Shown here one piece after another: positions 22,058 to 28,465 of a stretch of DNA of 28,465 nucleotides; position 1 is the stretch's first letter; the number at the start of each line of letters is the position of its first letter. Source of the DNA: a virus. The stretch covers positions 1 through 28,465 of IMG/VR virus record IMGVR_UViG_3300009082_000051. One strand, written 5' to 3'. The notes under the pieces are model-generated. The model was not told the DNA's origin. It saw nothing but the letters and a program-made list of their open reading frames with translations, and did not search any database. The position numbers and the translations under genes were made by a program.

Positions 22058-22224
22058 TTCTTTATCCCTGTCTTAAGATTGGAGTTTTCAATAGTGAGTT
22101 TTAATATCACCTGTATCAACTGGTTTTTTGTGAAACCCTTGAACATTTCTTTGACTTCTTTTTTTGATATGATCTTACGAGCTCTGTTTCTTTTGGTGAA
22201 TATGTTTTTAATGAAGTTGAACAT
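22054..22224 (-). CDS. 56-residue basic protein, second of minus-strand trio
   Basis: A frame from ATG 22224-22222 behind GAGGGGG. It starts MFNFIKNIFTKRNRARKIIS, a basic amphipathic-looking segment, followed by KKEVKEMFKGFTKNQLIQV and a helical tail. It could sit at a membrane or nucleic acid through its basic start. It overlaps the next gene by four bases and begins one base after the stop of the previous one. No family is recognised. Confidence 0.55.
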   Translation of the reverse strand: MFNFIKNIFTKRNRARKIISKKEVKEMFKGFTKNQLIQVILKLTIENSNLKTGIKK

Positions 22225-22225
22225 C

Positions 22226-22384
22226 CTACACCCCCTCTTTATCTAAAAATCTTTCAAGCAGAGACTCTACTATTTGAAAGTTATATACCGGATTACCCTC
22301 TTTTATGGATTTATCGGCAGTATATTTATTCAGTCTCAAAATCAAACTTTTGTCCTTAATTTGTATTGAATAATATTGTTCCAA
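22226..22384 (-). CDS. 52-residue protein, first of minus-strand trio
   Basis: A frame with TTG start (22384-22382) behind GGAGGAG. It begins MEQYYSIQIKDKSLILRLNK and ends ESLLERFLDKEGV. The N-terminal strand followed by helices (TADKSIKEGN, VYNFQIVESLLERFL) faintly resembles a small ribbon-helix-helix regulator, but this is weak. It is the promoter-proximal gene of three tiny overlapping genes lying against the direction of the virion genes. Confidence 0.55.
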   Translation of the reverse strand: MEQYYSIQIKDKSLILRLNKYTADKSIKEGNPVYNFQIVESLLERFLDKEGV

Positions 22385-22406
22385 ACACTCCTCCTTTTGT
22401 CAAGTC

Positions 22407-22435
22407 ATAATAACATAATAATATTACTATGTCAA
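22407..22435 (-). promoter_or_regulatory. Promoter for the minus-strand trio
   Basis: Minus strand TTGACA (22435-22430), 17 bases, TATTAT (22412-22407), 22 bases before the TTG start at 22384. It lies back to back with the plus-strand promoter at 22442-22469. Confidence 0.75.
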
Positions 22436-22441
22436 TAAACA

Positions 22442-22469
22442 TTGATATATTTCGTGAAAATTATATAAT
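22442..22469 (+). promoter_or_regulatory. Promoter restarting the head operon
   Basis: TTGATA (22442-22447), 16 bases, TATAAT (22464-22469), then GAGGG and ATG at 22493. Together with the opposing promoter at 22407-22435 it forms a divergent pair at the right border of the accessory cassette. Confidence 0.7.
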
Positions 22470-22492
22470 TAAAAGAAAAAAGAGGGTAATTA

Positions 22493-23581
22493 ATGAATTT
22501 TGATAAATATCCTAAACGATACCGTGCGGAGTTCATAGAACCCGGAGTTATAAGTTATCAAGATGTCGGTCAAGGAATGGTTTTTGTTTCGAGAGAGGCA
22601 TTAAGCCGGATGATACCTTCATTCATTGGGAAACCAGTTGTAAATGTTGAGCATAAGGACTTAACAGTCGAGCAAGCATTTAAATTAACGGATGAAGAAG
22701 TTGAAGCCTTAGCTGATGGTGTGGTTTATGATTGCGGATGGCTTGAAAACGGATGGAAGTTTTGCGATTTTATCGTTTGGGATTTAGAGACTCAAAAGAA
22801 CATCGACGAAAACGGTTTTTCGGTATCATGTGCCTATAAACCGTCAGAGGTTGGGAAAGGCGGAAGTTGGCATAATATTCCTTATGACGAAGAAGTTATT
22901 AACGGAAATTATACCCACTTGGCGATTGTTATCAATCCGAGATATGAAAAATCTAAAGTATATGAGTTGCCTAAAGAATATCAAAATTCATTATCAGATG
23001 AATTGGTTAACATTTTAACAAAAAAAAACAAGGAGAGTAAAATGGGCGGAGAAAAATCAGGCAAGAAAGTATTTTTTTTCTTTGATCAGAAGAAAAATTC
23101 TGTTGAAGATAAACCTGCAATAGAAGAAGAAAAAATCAATGCCGAAGAAGCCGTTGTAGATATTGACGGCAAACAGGTATCTTTAAAAGACTTAATCACA
23201 ACTTATCAAGCAGAACAGGCTGAAATATTGAAAAAAGAAGAGCTTGCAAAAAACATGCTTAATCCCGATGACGAGATTGAAGTTGACGGTAAAAAAGTTC
23301 TTATTAGCGCTCTTGTAGACGCTTACAACAAATGCAATGCTGCAAAGAACGGAATAGAAGCGTCAAAGTATGATCAGGGCGCTGTTCAAAACGAAGTTGC
23401 AGAAGACGAAAAGAAAACAGAAGAAGAAAAAGCAAAAGAAAATGCTTTAAAAAAAGACAACTTTCTGAAAGTTCAGAAAGCTCTTAACAATGCCGGCGCG
23501 TTTGCTCCGAATAAGCCTAAAACGGCGGATCAGAGAATTGCAGCAGGTAATGCAAAATACGGACGAAAGGAGGCTAAATAA
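22493..23581 (+). CDS. Prohead protease (DUF2213 type) fused to scaffold
   Basis: A 362-residue protein. The N-terminal domain (1-170) has IGKPVVNVEHK (His54), GFSVSCAY (Ser110/Ser112) and THLAIV (His142), the His-Ser-His arrangement of herpesvirus-like phage prohead proteases, as in DUF2213. From about residue 184 it becomes extremely Lys/Glu/Ala rich and helical, typical of a scaffold. The protease would cleave the scaffold and itself as the head matures. A second in-frame start inside makes the scaffold alone. It is followed by the decoration and capsid genes, the usual order. Confidence 0.87.
   Translation: MNFDKYPKRYRAEFIEPGVISYQDVGQGMVFVSREALSRMIPSFIGKPVVNVEHKDLTVEQAFKLTDEEVEALADGVVYDCGWLENGWKFCDFIVWDLETQKNIDENGFSVSCAYKPSEVGKGGSWHNIPYDEEVINGNYTHLAIVINPRYEKSKVYELPKEYQNSLSDELVNILTKKNKESKMGGEKSGKKVFFFFDQKKNSVEDKPAIEEEKINAEEAVVDIDGKQVSLKDLITTYQAEQAEILKKEELAKNMLNPDDEIEVDGKKVLISALVDAYNKCNAAKNGIEASKYDQGAVQNEVAEDEKKTEEEKAKENALKKDNFLKVQKALNNAGAFAPNKPKTADQRIAAGNAKYGRKEAK
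23042..23581 (+). CDS. Scaffold protein from an internal in-frame start
   Basis: Within the protease gene, AAGGAGA lies five bases before ATG 23042-23044, which is Met184 of the long frame. Translation from there gives a 179-residue charged, helical protein (MGGEKSGKKVFFFFD, then Glu/Lys-rich) without the protease domain. The same arrangement is known for phage lambda C and Nu3, where the internal product is the main scaffold. The ribosome site is as strong as those of neighbouring genes, and the start falls exactly at the domain junction. Confidence 0.75.
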   Translation: MGGEKSGKKVFFFFDQKKNSVEDKPAIEEEKINAEEAVVDIDGKQVSLKDLITTYQAEQAEILKKEELAKNMLNPDDEIEVDGKKVLISALVDAYNKCNAAKNGIEASKYDQGAVQNEVAEDEKKTEEEKAKENALKKDNFLKVQKALNNAGAFAPNKPKTADQRIAAGNAKYGRKEAK

Positions 23582-24084
23582 TGAGTAATTATTTTTATCC
23601 GAATCAATTTAAGAAAAAAAGAGCAATAGGTGAGTCAAGCCTAAGCGTTGTTCCTAATCCATACCAGATGGAAGTAAAATATGATCCTGAAGACACTTCA
23701 ACCAACACAATGTTACCGGCTGAAGGTGTTGTATTGAAAGACTTAGGCGCAGACGATCAGGCAGCAGCAGGCATTCCTATTGTTGGGAAGAGAACAAACA
23801 ACTACGATGCTGTTTACGGTGTTAAAGTTTTCTCTGTATTGAAAAACCAGCATTCACCCGGGGATAATTTCGTTCTTGCAAAAAAAGGCGATATTATCAA
23901 CTTCCAATGTTCTGGTGCAATTAACAGAGGAACGAAAGTTGCTCTTATTGTTGCAAGTACAGGATATGTAAGAGCTGTTACAACCGGCTATGCAGAGGTT
24001 GGGGTTGCGCTTGACAAAGGCGCTAATGACGATATTATCAGAGTCGAATTAACTTGTGATAATACCGCTGTTTCAGCAACATAA
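23581..24084 (+). CDS. Head decoration / stabilisation protein
   Basis: A 167-residue, beta-rich protein. It contains AAGIPIVGKRTNNYDAVYG, KGDIINFQCSGAINRGTKV and TGYAEVGVALDKGANDD, a pattern of DUF2190-like or structural cement proteins that bind the outer capsid. It begins on the last base of the protease/scaffold stop codon and precedes the major capsid gene, the standard place of a decoration gene. AAGGAGG lies upstream within the scaffold gene. Confidence 0.75.
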   Translation: MSNYFYPNQFKKKRAIGESSLSVVPNPYQMEVKYDPEDTSTNTMLPAEGVVLKDLGADDQAAAGIPIVGKRTNNYDAVYGVKVFSVLKNQHSPGDNFVLAKKGDIINFQCSGAINRGTKVALIVASTGYVRAVTTGYAEVGVALDKGANDDIIRVELTCDNTAVSAT

Positions 24085-24099
24085 GGGGAGGTTACAGAA

Positions 24100-25104
24100 A
24101 TGAGTAAAATATTAAATAAGGCGTTGAATAATTCAACAGGAATATTCTCGCCGTCTGAAGCAGGGTATCAGTATGCAATTGATACGCTATCATACTTAAG
24201 GGCAGAAGTAATAGAACAGAAGTTCTATGAAGTTCCGATTGCAGAATATTTTGATGTTGATGTTGGTCAAGCAGCATATGCGTCCGAGATTGTTCAGAAT
24301 ATGAGCATTCAGACAGGTGGAGACTTCTTCTCCGGTGATGTGTCTGCAAACGGCAATATGGGTCAGCTTGAAGGAGTTGGGGCGTTTGTAACTCCGATCA
24401 GAATCCCGACTCAATACTGGTTAAAAAAAGTAAACTGGAATATACTTGAAATTAAACAAGCAGCACAGTTTCAAAGATGGGATGTGGTTGAAGAAAGATT
24501 AAAATCTCTTAAAAAAGACTGGGACTTAGGTCTTCAGGAAGTGAGCTTTTTAGGACACCCTAATATTAGCACACTAACAGGACTAATTAACAATCCTGAT
24601 CTTACACCTAATACAACTTTGATTTCATCTCCGTTATCTGAAATGACAACTGCTGAATTCAAATCTTTTGTTGCCAATGTGTTAAAAACATACTGGACAT
24701 ATTCTAACAAAACAGCTAAGCCGGACACATTTATTATACCGACTACTGATTTCTTAGGTTTAGGCGATTTTGTTTCTGATTTAGATGTAAGAATGTCTAA
24801 AATTGAATATCTTGAAAAAATATTTAAATTGATGACAGGAAACGCTAACTTCAAAATACTTGATTTAGCTTATTGTCAGTCAGATGTTAATGATTCAAGA
24901 GGCATTGCAAAAAACAGATATGTATTGTATAGAAGAAACAAAGACACATTGAAAATGACTTTACCGGTTGATTTCACAATGTTTGCTGCTGATACTGCAA
25001 ATCAATATCAGTGGACACAGGCTGCAATGGGGCAGTATTCCGGCGTATTGATTACAAGACCGCAGGAAGTTCTTTATATCGACGAAACAGCGTCAAGCAC
25101 TTAA
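24100..25104 (+). CDS. Major capsid protein (DUF2184 type)
   Basis: A 334-residue protein. AYASEIVQNMSIQTGGDFFSG, VTPIRIPTQYWLKKVNWN, LGLQEVSFLGHP, LTGLINNP and PDTFIIPTTDFLGL are typical of the DUF2184/HK97-fold capsid family of myoviruses. The C-terminal VLITRPQEVLYIDE is the conserved final strand. Hundreds of copies form the icosahedral shell. Its ribosome site GGGGAGG is strong. A stable hairpin follows at 25116-25144. Confidence 0.92.
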   Translation: MSKILNKALNNSTGIFSPSEAGYQYAIDTLSYLRAEVIEQKFYEVPIAEYFDVDVGQAAYASEIVQNMSIQTGGDFFSGDVSANGNMGQLEGVGAFVTPIRIPTQYWLKKVNWNILEIKQAAQFQRWDVVEERLKSLKKDWDLGLQEVSFLGHPNISTLTGLINNPDLTPNTTLISSPLSEMTTAEFKSFVANVLKTYWTYSNKTAKPDTFIIPTTDFLGLGDFVSDLDVRMSKIEYLEKIFKLMTGNANFKILDLAYCQSDVNDSRGIAKNRYVLYRRNKDTLKMTLPVDFTMFAADTANQYQWTQAAMGQYSGVLITRPQEVLYIDETASST

Positions 25105-25115
25105 TTTTTTTAAAG

Positions 25116-25144
25116 ATAAGGGGTATGCTTTGTATATCCCTTAT
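25116..25144 (+). other. mRNA hairpin after the capsid gene
   Basis: Arms ATAAGGGGTAT (25116-25126) and ATATCCCTTAT (25134-25144) form an 11-bp stem with one G-T pair and a seven-base loop. No T-run follows, so it is not a classical terminator. It lies between the capsid stop and the next start and could protect the capsid mRNA 3' end or partly attenuate downstream transcription. Confidence 0.7.
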
Positions 25145-25166
25145 TATAGTTTATAACGGAGTTAGT

Positions 25167-25598
25167 ATGTCTTTTGAAATAACGGTTGCAGATTTTAAAG
25201 ATAAGTTCGATAGAGGTCAATTCACATACGGCACAACAATACCCGCAGTTAGAGACAAAGACATAGAAGAATCTATAAGCGAGGCTCTTTTAATAATCAA
25301 TTCAGATTTATATCCATCGGATAATGACAACTTGATTGGTAAAAAAGCCTTACTTTATTTATCGGCTCATTATTTAGAGCTTATGATAAGACAGGATGAC
25401 GGCGGAGGTCAAGCAGATTTCGCACAGTCATCAAGATCAGTTGGATCAGTATCAGAGTCTCTGTCTATACCTCAATGGATGCAAGACGGAGCGTATTCGT
25501 TCTTTATCGCAACTTCATACGGCGTAATGTTCTTGAATATATCAAAACCATATCTTGACGGTGCGGCATATTGTATTATTGGAGGAACTAACTATTGA
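25167..25598 (+). CDS. Head completion protein (DUF4054 type)
   Basis: A 143-residue protein. The start is ATG 25167 (MSFEITVADFKDKF) with a CGGAG site; a longer frame begins inside the capsid gene and is rejected. FKDKFDRGQF, ISEALLIINSDLYP, LIGKKALLYLSAHYLEL and TSYGVMFLNISKP match DUF4054 proteins that sit at the head vertex between portal and tail. The gene follows the capsid gene as in related myoviruses. Confidence 0.8.
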   Translation: MSFEITVADFKDKFDRGQFTYGTTIPAVRDKDIEESISEALLIINSDLYPSDNDNLIGKKALLYLSAHYLELMIRQDDGGGQADFAQSSRSVGSVSESLSIPQWMQDGAYSFFIATSYGVMFLNISKPYLDGAAYCIIGGTNY

Positions 25599-26077
25599 CA
25601 ACTGAAAATATCGGAAGTGTAAAGATTAAGTATGATTTCAAGAAATTAGAAAGCCTAATAAAGAAGTTAAACGCTAAGGTTTACACTAAGATAGGTATAT
25701 TAGGCGGTCAATCGTACGAGGGCGGAGCAACAGTTGCAGGGATAGGAGCAGTACACGAGTTCGGCAGACTTGACGGTTCAATACCTGAAAGGTCGTTTAT
25801 CCGGATGCCGATTGAAGAGAAGCAAGCGAATATAGCGAAGATGATAAAAAGTAAGTCGGCTGGATATGTCAAAAACGGCGATATGGAAGGACTGTTCAAG
25901 CTGATTGGGGTTTCATGCGAGGCGGCGATACAAGAGGCTTTTGATACAAAGGGCTTTGGTAAATGGGAAGCAATTAAAGAAGAGACATCAAGAAGAAAAG
26001 GCGGAAGCGAAGCGGTGCTTATAGATGACGGAACACTAAGGAAGAGTATATCGAGTGAGGTTATAAAGAAGAAATGA
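25595..26077 (+). CDS. Neck / virion morphogenesis protein (HK97 gp10-like)
   Basis: A 160-residue protein with TTG start overlapping the previous stop by four bases, behind GGAGG. VYTKIGILGG, GIGAVHEFG and SIPERSFIRMPIEEKQANI are the marks of the gp10/Mu G-like family ('GilG ... a-iGavhEfG ... iP-RsFlR'). Such proteins complete the head-tail joint or tail tip. KEETSRRKGGSEAVLIDDGTL and SISSEV resemble the usual C-terminus with 'L-dTG-L--si'. Confidence 0.78.
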   Translation: MTTENIGSVKIKYDFKKLESLIKKLNAKVYTKIGILGGQSYEGGATVAGIGAVHEFGRLDGSIPERSFIRMPIEEKQANIAKMIKSKSAGYVKNGDMEGLFKLIGVSCEAAIQEAFDTKGFGKWEAIKEETSRRKGGSEAVLIDDGTLRKSISSEVIKKK

Positions 26078-26409
26078 GCATACCGAGAGTTTCTGGGGCA
26101 TTAAGAGGGTGGATGAAGACACAGACTATATCAAGAGTTACGAAGTCTGTCGTGAACCATAAACCTGTTGAGGCGTTTGAGGATATTGTTGTTAAGTTAA
26201 TGAAACAGCCTCTGCCGCCGGAGAAAGTGAACAGAAAGCCGGAGGAGCAAAGAAGCTGGGTATGGTATTCAATATGGATGAAGTCGAGTGTAGAGTTCAA
26301 GATAGATGATGTTATTGTTATATCTGGCAAGAAGTACAAAGTACAGAGTAAAACAAACTGGGATGAGGCCGGATATTACAGCTATGAAGCAACAGAGGAT
26401 TTTGATTAA
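26074..26409 (+). CDS. Head-tail connector protein
   Basis: A 111-residue, beta-rich protein. QPLPPEKVNRKPEEQRSW, WMKSSVEFKIDDVIVISG and GYYSYEATEDF fit a short connector/stopper type common in myoviruses ('kpegqRsW-W--- ... l--dD-i---G--Y-V ... Gy--Y---eD'). It overlaps the previous gene by four bases and precedes the tail terminator. Family recognition is by pattern and place. Confidence 0.65.
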   Translation: MSIPRVSGALRGWMKTQTISRVTKSVVNHKPVEAFEDIVVKLMKQPLPPEKVNRKPEEQRSWVWYSIWMKSSVEFKIDDVIVISGKKYKVQSKTNWDEAGYYSYEATEDFD

Positions 26410-26417
26410 GGTGTGTT

Positions 26418-26915
26418 ATGCAAAGTGATGTCGATGTTATGTTATGTGATATTATTTCAACACAGATGGACATAGAACCTGAGAGAGTTGTTGTCTATGC
26501 TGAAAACTATGATCCGCCAAAGGATGACGGCTTATACATTGTCGTTTCAACAAGAAGAGGCAAGCCAATATCGAATGTAAGGCGATTTGATTATGAGAAC
26601 AACAGAGAAATACAGTCGTTGGTAACATACGATACATTTGATATAGACATAACATCTAAAAACAGAGATGCGATTGATAGAAAAGAAGAGGTGTTAATGG
26701 CGTTAAACTCTTTTTATTCTGAAGATAAACAGGCAGAGAACAGCGTGAAGATATTTAAGATGGGTGAGATTTTAGACTTATCTTTTATCGAGGCTGCAAG
26801 CGCATTAAAGAGATTTAGAATACCGGTTATGGTATCTAATATAAAGACAAAAACGAAAGTAACTGACAATTACTATGATAAGTACAAAACAAACGAGGAG
26901 GTAGTGGATGAGTAA
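26418..26915 (+). CDS. Tail terminator-like protein
   Basis: A 165-residue protein. GLYIVVSTRRGKPISN, YDTFDIDITSKNRDAI and RKEEVLMALNSFYSE, followed by ASALKRFRIPVMV, follow the layout of tail completion/terminator proteins, which form a ring that ends tail growth and joins tail to head. It ends 8 bases into the sheath gene (overlap) and sits directly before it, as expected. Confidence 0.65.
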   Translation: MQSDVDVMLCDIISTQMDIEPERVVVYAENYDPPKDDGLYIVVSTRRGKPISNVRRFDYENNREIQSLVTYDTFDIDITSKNRDAIDRKEEVLMALNSFYSEDKQAENSVKIFKMGEILDLSFIEAASALKRFRIPVMVSNIKTKTKVTDNYYDKYKTNEEVVDE

Positions 26916-28392
26916 ATTATCGTTGGATAATATAATGAGAGTATCTGTATTATCTGCATTAAGAGGTGTAGCAGATGTAAATACTTCGGCTTTAGCTCTT
27001 TTTACAGATGAAGTTCCGTTAATTTCTAATTACGGAGATTACAAATTGTATTTAGAGCCTTTGAGTGTTGCGGAACACTTCGGGAGCAACTCCGCAACTT
27101 ACAGGATGGCAAATGTAGTGTTTGCACAAAACCCTAATATCTTAACAGGGAAAGGATATTTAGTTATTATACCGCAGAGTCAATCTGCATTAGCGCAGCC
27201 TGCAACAATATTATCGAGCAAGACGGTTGACTTCACACAGTTAACAGCCGATGATTATTTCCTTAGAGCAGAGGTTGACGGTGGATCTCAAGCAGATATA
27301 GAGATCGGAGAGATTGACAGTACAAGTATCAGCACGGTTCTTTCAAGTCTTAATAGCTCTGCTGTTACTCTTGCAGGCCTTGCGTTCACTCTTTCAGGTG
27401 ATGTAACAAGCGCGAAAGTAACATTGAAGACAGTAGCAACCGGAGAGAGCGCAAGCATTGTGATTAACACTCCAAGCACGGCTCCGGCAACAGGAACAGA
27501 TATTAGTACCCTTATTGGTATAACAGGAAGTGCGACAGGAAGCGACGCCGGAGTTGAGAGACTGAAAGACGCTATAATCAGAACGGCAGGATCGGTGAAT
27601 TATTTCGGTATAATGGCTAATAAGAAAATGAGCGATGCGTTACTTGAAGAAACCGCGTTGTTAGTTCAAACATTGGATAAATTGATGTTTGTAGCATCTT
27701 CAGTAGAAGCTGACATTGAGGGAGTTTTCAAAGATATAACTGACGCAGGATTAACACATACCAGATGTTTGTATTATTCTGTATCTGCGAATGACGCCCT
27801 TGATTTTTCAGCAGGTTATGCATCAAGAGGCCTTAGTGTTAATATGTCAGGGTCAAGAACAGCGTCAACAATGCACTTGAAAGAAATTACAGGCTTAGTC
27901 GCTGATACAGGACTTGATCAGACAGTTTTAGACTCGGCTTATAACAACGGTGTTGATGTTTACGGAGATTTTGGAGTTCCTAAGCTCTTTACTTCCGGGG
28001 CCAATTCTTTTTTTGATGTGATTTATTTCACTCTTGCATTCAAAGTGAAGTTGCAAATCGCCGGGTTTAATTTTCTTGCACAGACACAAACAAAGATACC
28101 TCAAACAGAAGAGGGCATGGACGGCTTAAAGAAAGCATGGAGAGGCGTTTGTCAGGCATTCGTAACAAACGGCTACTTAGCTCCGGGTACTTGGTTGCAA
28201 AGTGTGTACTTTGGTGATCCCGAGGATCATGTGAGAAATATTAAGGATCAGGGATATTATATTTACACTTTACCTATATCGGCACAGCAGTTAATCGAGA
28301 GAGAGAAGAGAGTTGCTCCGGCTGGACAGATTGCGGTAAAATCAAGCGGTGCAATACATTCGGCTGATTTAGTTATTTATTTAGAAGCGTAA
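26908..28392 (+). CDS. Tail sheath protein (DUF3383 type)
   Basis: A 494-residue protein. The C-terminal part LAQTQTKIPQTEEGMDGLKK, VTNGYLAPGTWLQSVYFGD, QGYYIYTLPISAQQLIER and VKSSGAIHSADLVIYLE is characteristic of DUF3383, a contractile sheath family. The centre (about 130-210) is Ser/Thr-rich and looks like an added beta domain exposed on the sheath. The sheath surrounds the tube and contracts to drive it into the cell, so the phage has a myovirus tail. GAGGTAG precedes the start. Confidence 0.88.
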   Translation: MSKLSLDNIMRVSVLSALRGVADVNTSALALFTDEVPLISNYGDYKLYLEPLSVAEHFGSNSATYRMANVVFAQNPNILTGKGYLVIIPQSQSALAQPATILSSKTVDFTQLTADDYFLRAEVDGGSQADIEIGEIDSTSISTVLSSLNSSAVTLAGLAFTLSGDVTSAKVTLKTVATGESASIVINTPSTAPATGTDISTLIGITGSATGSDAGVERLKDAIIRTAGSVNYFGIMANKKMSDALLEETALLVQTLDKLMFVASSVEADIEGVFKDITDAGLTHTRCLYYSVSANDALDFSAGYASRGLSVNMSGSRTASTMHLKEITGLVADTGLDQTVLDSAYNNGVDVYGDFGVPKLFTSGANSFFDVIYFTLAFKVKLQIAGFNFLAQTQTKIPQTEEGMDGLKKAWRGVCQAFVTNGYLAPGTWLQSVYFGDPEDHVRNIKDQGYYIYTLPISAQQLIEREKRVAPAGQIAVKSSGAIHSADLVIYLEA

Positions 28393-28407
28393 TAAAAGGA
28401 GACAAAC

Positions 28408-28465
28408 ATGAGTGTTAGCTTAACAGGAAGTGATACAATAATATTGAGTAAGTTCGGTGCTCAAG
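28408..28465 (+). CDS. Tail tube-like protein, 3' end beyond window
   Basis: Only 19 codons are visible (MSVSLTGSDTIILSKFGAQ) after AAAGGAGA. Position directly after the sheath gene, and the opening 'LTGsDTI' seen in tube-like proteins that follow DUF3383 sheaths (DUF3277-like), support a tail tube. The rest lies outside the window. Confidence 0.6.
   Translation, partial: MSVSLTGSDTIILSKFGAQ

Noticed and set aside
25011-25166. Upstream extension of the DUF4054 gene
   Set aside because: It lies within the capsid gene in another frame and contains the hairpin; the start at 25167 has CGGAG and matches the family N-terminus.
1-28465. Diversity-generating retroelement
   Set aside because: No reverse transcriptase and no template/variable repeat pair was seen; the LRR repeats are simple tandem units.

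Overview
The window reads as a segment of a contractile-tailed (myovirus-type) double-stranded DNA phage or prophage of a low-GC bacterial host. The plus-strand right half carries a near-complete virion gene series: ParB-like nuclease domain protein, small and large terminase, portal (DUF1073 type), two small beta-rich proteins, Mu F-like head morphogenesis protein, prohead protease with scaffold, decoration protein, major capsid protein (DUF2184 type), DUF4054 head completion protein, neck proteins, tail terminator, tail sheath (DUF3383 type) and the start of a tail tube gene. Several promoters match the sigma70 consensus (TTGACA, 17 bases, TATAAT-like) and most genes have strong GGAGG-type ribosome sites. 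This fits a Firmicutes-, Fusobacteria- or Spirochaete-like host and argues against Bacteroidetes; the host cannot be named from this sequence.

Layout. (1) 1-6351, minus strand: two runs of tightly packed early genes. They hold a leucine-rich-repeat protein running off the left edge, several small unknowns, a pyrimidine-dimer-glycosylase-like protein, a large primase-helicase, a DUF4406 nucleoside deoxyribosyltransferase-like protein and a probable ribbon-helix-helix regulator. (2) 6352-7239: an 888-base, extremely AT-rich non-coding region with two repeat families (six A/T hairpins and nine TGTGACA boxes), divergent promoters and other inverted repeats; it is the best candidate for a replication origin or master control region. 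(3) 7240-8346, plus strand: a membrane protein with an N-terminal winged-helix-like segment. (4) 8354-11277, minus strand: small Cys-rich proteins, a DUF4942 adenine methyltransferase, an AbrB-like protein and hypotheticals. (5) 11278-11481: divergent promoters. (6) 11482-17726: packaging and head genes. (7) 17727-22492: an accessory cassette inserted in the head cluster, with a 1041-residue four-module glycosyltransferase and a radical SAM protein on the plus strand, then three tiny overlapping genes on the minus strand with their own promoter. (8) 22493-28465: remaining head genes and the beginning of the tail.

The minus-strand genes probably handle replication and nucleotide/DNA metabolism, and the plus-strand genes build the particle. 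The most interesting parts are the glycosyltransferase/radical SAM cassette within the capsid genes, the double-iteron control region beside a candidate DNA-binding protein, and the near-identical 63-base repeats of the leucine-rich-repeat gene. No integrase, CI-type repressor, lysis gene, tRNA, CRISPR array, insertion sequence or reverse transcriptase was seen, so lysogeny cannot be judged from this window.
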